DNA from: Blastomyces gilchristii SLH14081
Taxonomy: Eukaryota; Ascomycota; Eurotiomycetes; Onygenales; Ajellomycetaceae
Assembly (NCBI RefSeq): GCF_000003855.2
Contig: NW_003101655.1
Span: 434,001-498,000, forward strand
Direction: 5' to 3'
Length of the DNA stretch: 64,000 nucleotides
Position 1 is the stretch's first letter; every line of letters begins with the position of its first letter. A program made the position numbers and the translations under genes. Below are positions 1 through 11,899 of the stretch, piece by piece. The notes beneath the pieces were generated by a model. The model saw only the letters and a program-made list of their open reading frames with translations, had not been told where the DNA came from and ran no database searches.

Positions 1-1289
1 TTATACAATGTACATACACTTACTTCAGTGATTCATTCTCTGCATATATGAGTGAGAGTTGCAGGTTTCTCACATCTCATAGCTCTCATTGAGATGCTGG
101 CACTGATGTGCAATTCACACAGCTTCTCAATTCAGCACATACTGTGTGTATGCAGCTCTGTGTACTGAGGCTGTGTTGTTCATTATGGCCTGGTGTGATA
201 CTTGCTTTTCTCAGGCCATGTTCATTTGAGAGAAGGGAGAAACATGACTGCTGTTTTATTAAGAGAGAGTGAATAATTAGTTATTGTAGAAGATAATTTA
301 ATTTCTGCTATATTTATTAAAAATTTAATTAGTCTATACTCTTCAATTTAAGGATTTCTGAGAGTGTTTTAATAGTTTTCATACCAGCTTGAAATTAGTG
401 ATCATTTGAAGAAGAGAAAAGAGAGAAGAAAGAAATGAGAATAACTTATCTTTATAATATAAAAACAGAGAATTGCTGCAATTATTCACTCTAGTAATAA
501 AGATCTGTTTTCTGCATGTATCTCTGATACAGATTATATGATAACTGCATATAAAGAATATCAACAGTGTATGCATTGAATGAAGATGATATTACTATAC
601 AACACTGTAGCTGTTTCTATACATCTCTGAAAGCTGTTAATATTTTCTTTGAGTCTCTTTATATTTGATAAGTCAGTAATATATTTCAATACACTTCTTC
701 TTTCATTATTATTATTATCATCATCATTATCATCATCATCATCATTATTATCATTATCATTACTATCACTATCATTATTATCATCATTATTATCATTATT
801 ATTATCATTATCATATCATTTCTGACTGTCTCTTCTGCCTTCATCTCTCTTCAATACTCACTGAAATCAATCGTGTTATTTCTCTTTAAATATTCTGTGA
901 TTCTGCAGACTATCAAGGCACATGAGCACTGTCACAGATTGAAGAAAGAGAAGAAGAAGATATTCAAGTGAGAAGAGACAGATCATAAGATACATGATAA
1001 TGCCTTGAAGAGACTCTGTAAGAGAGTAGAATAATAACAATTTTAAGTAATACTTCTGATGAATTTAGACTGAACTAAGTATAGAAATAATACAGATAAC
1101 ACTGCATGTAAGAGAATGAAAAAGAAGACAGTGAAGAGTCTTATACAGCAGTGATAAGATCAGAAGAAGTTCTGAGAATGATTTAAGATCAAGATGAAGA
1201 GAGAGAGAGAGAAAAAGAGTGTTACTATAAATAAGCAGTGATAGAAGAAGATTGAGAGAGTGTTAAAGTGAGAGACAAAGAAGTCAAAA
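1..1289. other. AT-rich stretch without a recognisable gene
   Basis: I see no credible coding frame here. Stops are frequent in all frames and CpG and CpC/GpG are scarce, as in the decayed elements further on. A trinucleotide satellite lies in the middle (listed separately). It may be the left part of the hAT element that ends at 4905 or another decayed element, but no terminal repeat was found to decide. Confidence 0.5.
704..820. repeat. Imperfect (ATT/ATC)n microsatellite
   Basis: About 117 bases made almost only of CAT, TAT and ATC trinucleotides in irregular order. The Tad1-like LINE of this window ends in an (AAT)n tail, so on the other strand this could be an expanded LINE tail, but no LINE 3' sequence borders it. 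It may equally be a simple microsatellite. Confidence 0.85.
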
Positions 1290-1429
1290 CTGATAAGTTT
1301 TTTATTTATTAAGAGATAATGATTTTTGATAACACTTCTATTCTCTAATTGATTAGCAGAAGCTGGCAGAGAAGAAGAGAATTAAGATCTTATTCAGATC
1401 TTAAATGCACTTCATAATTCAGAATATTA

Positions 1430-1698
1430 AGAAGACAGCTCTGCTCTCTGAGTATATTAATCTACTTACTGCTGAGATGGAACTCAAGACAGCAGATCAG
1501 AAAATGTAAGATTTTGAGATACAGATTAATCTGACTGAGAGAGAGCAGCAGAAACTCTTCTCTGAGAAGGCAGTGAGAAGAGATTTTAAGATAATTATCA
1601 TCTCAGATGAGAAGAAGAAGAAGAAGAAGAATGAGAATAAGAAGTGAATTATAAAGAATGATAAGAAGAATGAGAAAGAGAAGAAAGATGATAAATGA
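1430..1698 (+). pseudogene. Decayed charged, lysine-rich reading frame of unknown origin
   Basis: One frame gives a protein-like stretch (ALLSEYINLLTAEMELKTAD, then LTEREQQKLFSEKAVRRDF) followed by a run of lysines coded by GAAGAAG-type repeats. It has only a few stops, at codons that may once have been TGG or CAG. The composition suggests the tail of an element-encoded protein, but I do not recognise the family. Its position upstream of the hAT transposase remnant makes it a candidate part of that element. Confidence 0.25.
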
Positions 1699-2739
1699 AA
1701 AAAGTTTTTTTCTTTTTATATTAGTTAGTTATATGTTCATAACTATTAATAATTAAAATTAATTTTGAGTTTTCAAAAATTATTATACAAGTTGTAATCA
1801 ATATCAGGAATAATATGTATATATATATTTAACTATCATGATTCACAAATCATTATAATATATAAGTATCAACATTTTTTCAACATTAATATTCACAATA
1901 TTAATATTTTTTTAATGATATTATTTAGTAATGCAATTTAGTAACACTCTCTTTCACAATATTAATATATTTCAAGAAATATGATAGAGATTAATCAAGA
2001 TTGTTTATTTACTTTTATACATTGATAATATTCAATCTGAGTTAGTACTAAAATTATAACTAAGCTAAGAAAGAAGATTATTTTCTCTTATAATAATTCT
2101 TCTTATACATATCAGTGATCAGTTATTATCTTTATTGAAAATAAATTATTATCTTTTTCAAATCTTTATTATATCTTCTGAATTCACTTCTTTCACTTCT
2201 TTTACTTCTATTGAAGATATATAAACTCTTCAAGAAATTACTGTGAATCACAAAGTCTATATTATTTATAATTCAACACAGAATGCTCTCTTTCAATTAT
2301 AATAAATAACTACTTCATTCTTCACATCTGATTTCAGGTCATGAAATTTATGAAAAACTCAACACAAATATTGAGATGAACTATGAAATAATTATTAACA
2401 GGTTATATTGTAGATTACTGAAGAGTCATCTCTCTGCTGTAATCACTACAACTCTATTCAGAAACATTCATTATAAACTGATCATAACTCTGAAGAAATT
2501 TTCTAATATCTGAAGTCATCAGAATGCAGATAATAAAAGAAAAATAATCAGAAAATTACTACTGAGCTGATAAGTTACTCTATCAGATAATGATTTTTAA
2601 TAATACTAACTTTCTAATTTGAAGAAAATTATGTGAAAATGATTATATATCAGTACTCTGATTTCATAACTCTTATCTAATAACTTCTGTGAATAATTAC
2701 TTTGCATGTGTATATCTCTGAATCTTTCTCTTTGATCAA

Positions 2740-4545
2740 TTGAAAACCCTGAATTCTGAACACTTCTTCAAATACTTAATTCAAATATTTATATTTCATA
2801 TTAATTATGTCTTCAGTTCAATCTCAAGATACACTACAAAGTTAATATATAACATCTAGAATCAGAGTTGAAGAATCATTGAAGAGTATCTCTTACAGTG
2901 AATGTATGAACTAGTATAAACAATCTTACATTTATAAAAGTTACATGTTATTATATTGATGAGAACTGAACTTATTAAGAGACATTAATTGAATTTGAAT
3001 CATTGATCAGTAGTTATACTGAGGATTATATGACAGAGATATTAATAACTGTGATTAAAAATGACTATTAAGATATTAGTTTCAGTCTTCTTACAATTAT
3101 AACTGATAATACTGTGAATAACTATACTATGATAAAGAGTTTGAAGTAAAAATTAACTTTGCATTTCTGAAATGATAAATAAGATCATATTCTCTGCATT
3201 ACTCATGTGGTTCAACTTGTGATACAAACACTGATAAAGAATCTTAATATTGAGATGAAGAATAATGAGATGGCTGCTTCTTGGAATGAGAATGAGATGA
3301 AAGTGATTACTCAAGTAACTTTTGCATTCACTTTGCAAAAGATAATGTTTTTTGATAACACTTTTTGATATTGCTTTTTGATAATGCTTTTTGATAATAC
3401 TACTGTTAATTTTGAATAGATTGACTAATAATTTAAATATCATAGATTTGAAACATTGTTAATGCGATTTGTACCTCTTCTAAATAATAATAATGATTTC
3501 ATGATATTTAATAAATAAACAAATCAGTCATATTACTGAACATGATACAGAATATTAGAATATGATGAAGTTCAATATATAAGATGACTATTCAGACTCT
3601 TCAATTGTGTCAGACAATTGATCATTGAGTGCAACACTCTGATTGAGAAAAGATTCAGATATTGAAACTTTCTGATATGAAGTGAACTCAGTTGAAATAT
3701 ATGATTAATTTACTGTTTCAGTTTTATAAGATAACTAAGATAGTTTTAATCACTTATATATCAATGCTGCAGTCAGTCTGATGAGTATATAACAGTTTAT
3801 TTACTCATCTTGAGAAGCAGTTGAATCACTTAAAAAGAAATTCAGTCTGAGATAATGCTATAGTGCAGGCTATTATTACTGTAAGAGATAAACTAGTATA
3901 TTACTACAGCAAAACTGAACAATCTTTTGCAGAGTACTATGCTGTAGTAACTCTACTAGATCTCTCTTATTAAGTTAATATCTACACTTCTCAAGATTGA
4001 ACAGAGAAGAAATGAGATTCATATATCAAATTAGTCTGAGACTACTACAATGTCAACTATTAGAGATTTGAATAAGCAGATGTTAGAGATGTGAAGACAG
4101 TAAAATACAATTCTCTAGTAAGTAATGATCTTTGATAATACTTCATATCATATAGAACTATAATACTAACTTTGAAACAGAACTTATATACATTGATTAT
4201 AACTGAAAATCAGGCAAAACTACATGCTTGTAAAACTGAATTTAACTGCTATCTTAAAGATAATCTGATAAATTTACATGTCAAATCAATTCTAGAGTTA
4301 TGAAAAATTATTGAGAGTATATATTCAACTGTTGTACTGATGATGTATGATATTCTGATAATTTCATTGACAGAGATGAGAATGAAGTGAAAGTTTAACT
4401 CAAGCTGAGATATTTATCACTATCACTGAGAACAATTACAAGAAGAAATAATCAAGAAACTTATGATTATAAAACATGAAATTATCAGACAGTTTAATAC
4501 CTCTGATCACAGTATATCAGAGAAGTGTAGTTTTCATAAGAAAGT
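2740..4545 (+). pseudogene. hAT transposase remnant (Restless-like)
   Basis: Translation by eye gives conserved hAT blocks in order: a segment like SLTVNV-TSINNLTFI (the TGA at the dash fits a lost Trp), then TCYYIDEN and ITDNTVNNYTMIKSLK (hAT family: DE...TDNA.NN), then ILCITHVVQLVIQ (family: CxAHxxNL-like), then DNAIVQAIITVRDKLVYYY and YYAVVTLLDLSY (family: YxxATLLDPxxK). Last comes a C-terminal segment like LELWKIIESIYSTVVLMMYD, which corresponds to the hAT dimerisation domain. The enzyme family cuts and pastes by a DDE mechanism. Stops are mainly TGA where the family has Trp, so the copy is dead. A segment at 4118-4180 has GTAAGT, TACTAAC and CAG signals and is probably an intron; a similar one lies near 2574-2620. 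Confidence 0.75.
4118..4180 (+). other. Probable intron in hAT transposase remnant
   Basis: The stretch starts GTAAGT, has TACTAAC ten bases before its end and ends CAG, fitting a 63-nt fungal intron. It separates two parts of the hAT frame. It contains a version of the motif found in other hAT parts (consensus TTTTTGATAACACT). Confidence 0.5.
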
Positions 4546-4905
4546 GAAGAATAAACTTACACAAGAATGTATTTAGTTGTTTCATAAGTGTTATCAATAA
4601 TTATTATCAAATTCTGATTATATAAGCAATCACTGAATGAACTGAATAAGACTGAATTTGATCTTCAGTCTCAGTCTCATTCTGATTTTGAAAGAATAAT
4701 CATCTTTCACAGTTTATTCTGAGAAATTACTCTCATTTCACTGTTCTTAAATTAAATCTGGTCATTTTTCACATCATTTCTCTCAGAAATGATCCATTTC
4801 CAGATGTTTTTGAGGCTTGGTTCTGGTGAGACTCATGTCAAGAAATGTATGAGATCAGATCAAATGAAATCAAATGTGAAATTCATGGTCCCAGCGGCGA
4901 GTCTA

Positions 4906-5555
4906 TTCAGAGTATTCTATTGAATTAAATCTATTATTAAATCTTTGTATATAAGATTTAAAATAATCATGTTCTAGTTTCAGCTGAATTATAGATGAGA
5001 ATATTTTCTTTTTACATTTAATTAAACAAGATTTTCACTTAGATTTTATTTCAAATCTTGAATAATATATACTCTTCTTTTATTTCTATCAGCTTTTATT
5101 TTACTTATCTAGAGAAGATTCTTTTATCTTTCTCTTTATAAAAGATCAGAATACTATTTTTTGAATAGATCTGCTTAATTCTGAACTCTTTTTTACAGCT
5201 GAATCAGTCAATTTATTATCATAAATATTCATATAAGCAGAAACTTAGTGCAGATAAATTATCAGTTTTGATATTCTTCTCTTTTGAATTTTGAAAACAG
5301 AATTTAAAATCAGTTCAAGATTTATTTAATCATTATAAATCTGACTATTTCTAAGTCATTTTAAAGCAGCTTAACTATCAGAGAATATTTATATCTCTTT
5401 TAAACTATTTTCTCTTTTATAAGATTTTATTTCAATGAGTTTGAAAGCTTTCACTATTATAAATAGTTCAGTATCAAAGACTTCAGATTCACAGTCTAAA
5501 TTTCAGAAATCTAAGATAAAATTGATATTATCTTCAGTATAAGTAATATCTGCAT
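4906..5555 (-). mobile_element. Tad1-like LINE-1, 3' part (RNase H region)
   Basis: This matches, on the opposite strand, the RNase H and downstream part of ORF2 in LINE-2 (about 17575-18245) and in the LINE at 56385-59033. It is bounded on the left by the hAT right terminus and on the right by the 5' end of LINE-2. I take it as the downstream part of the minus-strand LINE whose 5' end lies at 18839-19955. The part between is missing and was probably deleted when LINE-2 inserted. Stops are frequent. Confidence 0.7.
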
Positions 5556-7235
5556 CATCAAACCGCTCCACCACGAACTCGCTCGATTTTTCGAATAAGA
5601 ACCCGCCGATAGATCCATTGAAAAGCCCTCGATCATACGAGCATTTTGACCCCATCGCCGACCGTATACCCCGTGTGGTGGTGAAGATATCCAGCCAAAC
5701 GTGAACCAGACGTTGTTCGAAACTCCTGTGTGGGATTATCCCCCGTTCACCCCTACCACACCACAACCCTGGGCCAAATTGCCATACAAATTGTAAGGTG
5801 AAGAGACCTAGCCATATGCACCAATCTTCTTGATTTTGAAAGATCCTCAATCTGTAATTGTGGAGATATCTGAGGAGCAATCTCCGCGAAAACCCTGTCC
5901 ATCTTTGATGTTCCAAAACATCAACGCCAAGTCTCACCCTCGTACTGCCCTTCCCAATCTGGCCCATCCCCGGCAGAAAAATACAAAAAGATACCTCAGT
6001 GATAATATCAAGCACATAATCAATGAACACTTCTGAAGTGCAACCTCCGCAGTCTGTCATCAGTGTATCTAGACTTCAACACCAAGTCTCACCCTTGTAC
6101 TACCTCTCTCAATCTGGCCCATCTCTGACAGAATAATACAAAAAGATACCTCAGCAACAGCATTCAATACATAACCAGTAAACAACAAGTCAACAGCACA
6201 TCAATAACTATAAAATCAGTATACTTCAAGATCTGACTGAGCCTTTGATCTCTGCACAGTGAGATATATTAAATCTAGTTTTAATATCTCAATATTCAAT
6301 AGATTCTGCAAGAGATTGAGAACAGCAACACTAGATTTCTATTGAATTTGAGAATTAACTCTATATTAATATAATCATTGACAAAGTCTTCTATTTTAAG
6401 ATATAAATAACCAGTTCCTCTACATCCTGCTGGCAATATTTATATTATTATATAGAAACAGACTTATATTCTCTATAATATCAAGACTCTGAAGAGAGAA
6501 AGTCTTGATAGAGAGTATATAGTAGTGCATATCTTAGCAGTTTCTATCTCATTCTTCTGCAGCAGTTAATGCAAAAAAAAGATCTTAGAAATAGTTTTTT
6601 ACTTCTCTTGAAAAAGTAAGGTGTTTTTCTCTGAGTTTTATACAATATTCTTATAAAGAATTAAAAACAGAGCTGTTTTCTGTCATAATTTTATATTCTT
6701 TTAAGTAAGAATTACTTTTTCAGTGACTGAAGAGCTTTTATTAATACTTAATTTCTTTTTACACTCTTTATTAACTGATTTGAGTTGCACACTTGTTGTG
6801 TGAGAAGAATTGAATGATTTAGAATAAAATTGAATAGTTTTAATCAATTTCTCTGCAAAAAATTGATTTATTTTTTGTCAGTTTTTCTCTCAAAAACTGT
6901 CATATTATCTGATTTATTATCAATTGATATCATACTTTTTCTGACTGTATCTTAAGAAAGAGATTGTAAAGATTTTATTGATTTATCTTAAAAATCAATT
7001 TTAGTTTATTAGATTCTCTTCAAAAATCTAATCTAGTTACTGAACTAGTGTGAAAAAAATCAGGTGTTTTATACACAAAAGTCTTTTATTCTTCTTTTGA
7101 AACAGTCTGATCAACTTTTCAATTGAAAACAGACTTAGAAATCTCTTAATTGAAACAGTCTGATCAACTTTTTAAAAGAGTACAATAAATATCTCAATTG
7201 AAACAGTCTGATCAACTTTTCATTGAGTGAGAACA
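5556..7235 (+). promoter_or_regulatory. LINE-2 5' untranslated region with two tandem subrepeats
   Basis: The first 500 bases or so keep many CpG and CpC/GpG steps, unlike the rest of the LINE. Two related units of about 160 bases follow one another near 5915 and 6075; both contain CAAGTCTCACCCT and AATACAAAAAGATACCTCAG. The same pair occurs in the LINE copies at 59034 and, inverted, at 18839-19955. LINE internal promoters lie in this region, and tandem promoter units are known from some LINEs; a promoter role here is inferred. An open frame of 185 codons on the minus strand crosses into LINE-1 and is not believed to be a gene. Confidence 0.55.
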
Positions 7236-8837
7236 ATGAGTTCAAAAATACACTCAGTTGATGTGGAAAAAGATGCTTTCTCAAATGCTATTTCTGAGAT
7301 TGAAATTCTGAAGAGAAGAAAGAAAGAAGAAATAGAGAAACAATAAGTTCTTGAAATACAGAAACTTGAAAAAGCAAGTAAGATTCTTGAAAAGCAGTGT
7401 CTGAGTGAGATGAATGAAGAAGTTCTGTTAATTCTTCATACTCAGACTAGACAACTACAGGATATGATTAAGTTCAAACTTGAAATTTCAAACACAGTTC
7501 AAAAAACATTGAAAATTCCTAGTACAATCACTGACTCTTTATCATACTCTTCTTCTTTTTTTTCTACTTCTTCTTCTTCTTTGAATCAGAAGAAAATATA
7601 TGCTCAAGCAGCTGAATCTGCTGTCTCTAAATCTGCTATCTCAAAACCTGCTCAAAATCCTGAGAAAACTAAGAAGAATACTGCTCATACTTCTATTCAT
7701 AGAAAAGTGAAAAAGAAAATACAAAAAGAGAAAAACTTTCAAATCTTCAGAAATAGAAGACTTATTCTCAAAGTCTCAAATCAGAACATTCTACAAAGAA
7801 ACAAGCTAAACTCAAATCTCATTTTCAGAATCAGAAATGAAATTAATCAGTAGTTCTTCTCTCAGTTGATGACTGATATTGAAGTTCAAAAATCAGTTAT
7901 AGCTTCAATTGAGTCATCATTCTTTGAAAACTTCATCATTCTGACTACAATGTCTGAATTCAGTGCTGAATTCCTTATTCAGAATAAGAATCTCTGAAAG
8001 TCAGTAGTAGAATCTGTGCTAAACACAATAATTCTATCTGAGAGAGATGAAAAGTGAGACAAATTCATTCTTTATAATATTTCAGTTGAAATTTTTGACT
8101 GTGAAGAAGGAATGCTACTTCTTAAAAATGAATTGAAAGAATACAACTCTATTCAACTGAGAAAAGAGTCTGTATGACTAAATTCAATTGAGTTCAGATA
8201 AAGTAGGAGAAATGCCTCTGTTCTAGTATATATAAAAACACTTGAACAGTCAAAGATCTCTGAAGTAAGAGTAGCAGGTTTGAAAATGAGAGTTCATGAA
8301 TACAAAGACTCAAGAATGAATCTCAAAGCTCAAATACAGTGTTTAAACTGTCAAAGATATGAACACTTTGCAATCTCATGTTTTAGAGACTCAAAATGTG
8401 CATTCTATGCCAGAGATCATAAAACTAGTGAGCATAAATGTGAAATATGCTTAAAAAGAGATGAAATATATCAACACACTCTGCTTAAGTGCTCTAATTG
8501 TAAAGAAAAATATGCATCTAGCTCAAAAGAATGTATGTTTGCTTCAAGAACTCAAAAGAACTGAAGAAAAGATGAAGCTCAAAGTCAATCTAGAACTGAA
8601 GAGAAGAGTCAAGCCAGTAAACCTATAACTATAAGCTCAAAAAGAAGAAACTCTCAACTATCTAAATCTTCAAACTTCAATTCTTCAGCTAAATGTAAAT
8701 AGAATTTGAATTCTCAAACTTCTATTAAGATTAGAGAATTGAGAAATGACTCTGATGATAAACTAGATATAATACAAGCAGTTGAGATTCCTACTTTTCA
8801 AAATAGTTATAATCTACTATCTGATAATAGTGATTAG
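7236..8837 (+). pseudogene. LINE-2 ORF1 (Gag-like, zinc knuckles), RIP-damaged
   Basis: This runs from ATG to TAG in one frame of 534 codons (MSSKIHSVDVEKDAF... to ...NLLSDNSD). It has a charged coiled-coil-like N-terminus, a serine-rich segment near residues 105-125, a basic stretch, and a C-terminal cysteine cluster starting CLNCQRYEHF around residue 368. The cluster has several CxxC pairs, typical of the RNA-binding ORF1 protein of Tad/Jockey-type LINEs. In-frame stops fall mostly where the sister copy at 60752-62371 has Gln or where Trp is expected. No frameshift is needed over its length. It is not functional as it stands. Confidence 0.8.
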
Positions 8838-11120
8838 ATTCTACTCTATCTCTACTCTCTTTTAGTATGAATATACAACAAAAATAACAAAAAAAGTTTA
8901 AAAACTCTTCAAAAATCACATTTATTCAAAATAATGTAAATAGAAACTCAAATTGTCTTTATTCTTATCTTTAAATTACATTTGAATAAAAAGTTGATTT
9001 TATACTACTTCAGAAACTGAATTTTGATGCTGAGCAAAAATACATTATTTCTCATTCAAGCTACTACTACTTTCTATCTCAAAAGTCTGAGATAAAGTCA
9101 AGAGTAGTGATCTATGAAAGAAAGAGAGTAAGATATTAATTTAATCTAAGATTTAATATTATATCTGACTCTGATATTCTGATGAGTGATATTATAGATA
9201 AAGAGAATGAGTTTGATACTATACAGCTCATAAATATCTATAATGAAAAGTTATTGAAGAAAAATAACAATATCTGAATAATTAATAGAGAGTTTCTGAA
9301 TATAACTTCATTAAGAAACTCTATAATTACAGAAGATTTCAATGCACATCATCTCTGATGAAATTCAGAATATAAAAGAGCAGTAAGAGCTGATAATCTG
9401 ATTGAATGAATCTTTGAGCATTCAATAGATTTAGTTATCAAGTCTGATCAATAAACATTCTTTAGAAAAGACATGAAACAGAAATCTATTATAGATCTAA
9501 TCTTCATATCACAAAATCTAATGAAAAGAAGACTTGTAAACTGATTTATTGATTCAAATGAGACATCAGAATCAGATCATAAGATTATTCAATTTGATAT
9601 TGAACTGAGTGAAGAATAAATGAGTGAAAATCCTCTTCTCTCTAATCAGTTTAACTTTGAAAAAGCTGATTGAAAGACAGTTGAAGAAAGCATAAAACTG
9701 TTAAAATCTGAAAGACAGAGTGAGTTATATTAAAATCCTAGTCAGGATATCTCAAATGAAATGCTTGAGAATAGAGTGAAGCTTATTATATCTATTATTC
9801 TAACAAGTGTTAAAGATAATATTTCAAAGAGAAAGTCTTCTGAGTATTCAAAATCTTAATAATATAAGAATATCACATCTAAAAGAAAATAATTAGCTAT
9901 TACTAGAAGAGATTGAAAGAATGATGTAATTTCTGATAAAGAGTTCAAAGTTGTCAGAAATGAATATTTTTCAGATATTAAAAGAGTGAAAACAGACTAC
10001 TGGAATAAATTTCTTGAAGAAGCATAAGAAAAGAAAGTTTTTAAAGCTTTTAACTATACTAAAATAAGAAGTGTAGCAAAACTTTCAGTCTTAGAATATG
10101 AGTTTCAGAATGAATCATATACAGCAAACTCTTTTGAGAAAAAATGTCAAGCTTTTATAAGAACTCTCTTTCAAAACTCATCAGATTCAGATTCAGAGGA
10201 AGAGAATATATCACTTCTCAACTATATTAATGAAAATGACTGAGAATGGCCTGATCTTACACAAGATGAATTAGAGTCAGTTATCTTCTCAAGTTCAGTT
10301 AAAACTGCTGCAGGGCCTGATTCAATTAATCACTTAATTATTCAAAATACATACTTCTACTTAAAGAATGAATATTTTGAGCTCTTTTTTAATCTCTTGA
10401 AAAATGAATATCATTCTGAATGCTGGAGAGAAGTCACTGAAGTGATTCTTGCAAAATCTAATAGAAAAACTTCAATTCCTAAGTTATATAGAGTAATATC
10501 TCTATTGAACTGTCTAGAAAAGATTTTAGAAAAGATAATAACTACTCAACTATCTTTTATAAGCTCTATTAGTAATTCTCTTTTATTCAGTGAACAAATG
10601 AGAGATAGAAAACAATGTTCTGCAATTGACACTGTTCTCTCAGTTGTTTATAATATTTAAATAGCAAAGTATGAAGATCTGGTCTCAACTGCAGTTTTTA
10701 TTGATATAAAAGATATATTTGATCATGTTTCAAAGTCAAAGTTAATTCAGACTTTGAAGATGTTAAAACTGTCATTTTCTCTAATAAAATGAGTTAACTG
10801 TTTTATATCTAAAAGAATTATACAACTATTCTTTGATGAAATGAAATAAGACAAGACTGAGATAAAAATAGAAGTACTGTAAGAATCTTTAATCTCACTC
10901 ATTTTATTTGCAATATACACTGCATATCTATTTAAGAATAGAGACATGAAAATAGTGAGATCTCTGAGTTATATGAATGATATTGATCTAGTCTACAGCT
11001 CAAAGACTATCAAAGAGAATTTGAAAGTGATTGAAAAAGCTGCAAAGGAAATCTTTGTTAGAGCAGATATCAATCAAATTCAATTTAATATGAATAAAAC
11101 TGAGTTAATTCATTTCTTTC

Positions 11121-11427
11121 TGTAAGGGGCCTACGCCGAATAGATCAGTATAATAGATAGAACTTATATAACAAAGAGAAAAATGTTAGAAAAGAAAAGA
11201 AAGAGAAAGTGTGAGAATCAGTGATCAGAGTGAATATTTATACATGTATGTAGTGATGTACACAGTGAAGCTTCAGAGTGGAAGAATCTATACGCATTTG
11301 TAGCGGCCGAGGATCAGTGATCAAGAATGGCTGAGAATCAGAGTATACATGTTTGAGAATGAAGTGATTGGAATCTGTGAAGTGTAATGAAATAGTCTAT
11401 ATCATTGATCAGGCGCAGCTCACCACA
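11121..11427 (-). repeat. LTR of Gypsy F1 (3' LTR in element sense)
   Basis: It matches the other F1 LTR over its whole length. The differences are almost all C/T or G/A, so they reflect the mutational process rather than a clock of age. CpG remains near CCTACGCC and at AGCGGCCGAGG. Confidence 0.9.
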
Positions 11428-11899
11428 TTAGTCCCTTCTTTCCAGAAGCAGTTCTCATCAGTCAAGAGTCACTATTTCAGATAATGCGGAACTCAGAGTC
11501 TAGATCAGACAATCATACCTGATTCATTTCACAAGATATTGTCAGCCACAGTCACAGAGTCTCTCATTGAGAATATTCTCAATCTCTCACTCAAGCTCAT
11601 TATCTTCTCCTATGATGTCTGGCAGCTGTCAGTCAGAAGTCAGTTAAGAAGAGAACAGATCAGTGACAGCATAGCAGAGCAAGCTTGTGTGAAAGACATC
11701 ATGAATTTCTGATAATATATTAAGACAGTAGTTGTGACTATCTAGAACTTCTATTACTTTATATCTGATGTGGTGATAATCTAGCATATGAGATGAATAT
11801 GTGATTTATATATTCTTAAGATTCAATCATATCAGATCTTCTATCTTATATTGTTCAGCAGGGTCTTGATAAACATTGATTCAATCTTCTTAATTCTGT

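Larger units (their letters stand above)
2340..4905 (+). mobile_element. hAT DNA transposon, decayed, right end intact
   Basis: The right terminus is defined because its last bases, on the other strand TAGACTCGCCGCTGGGACC, match the ends of three more hAT-type sequences in this window (38414, 44359, 56086). One of those has clean 8-bp target duplications, the hAT hallmark. Inward from the terminus about 520 bp match the fragment at 44359-44876 closely. Transposase remnants lie in the middle. The left terminus was not found; the element may start well before the coordinate given, perhaps before 1300. The right flank is LINE sequence from the RNase H region, so it inserted into a LINE. Confidence 0.75.

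Noticed and set aside
704..820. CRISPR-like or structured repeat array
   Set aside because: It is a simple trinucleotide satellite with no spacers; no CRISPR array is expected or seen in this fungal-type sequence.
5503..6060. A 185-codon minus-strand gene
   Set aside because: It crosses the junction of two LINE copies and lies in a preserved LINE 5' untranslated region; the inverted and later copies do not keep the frame.
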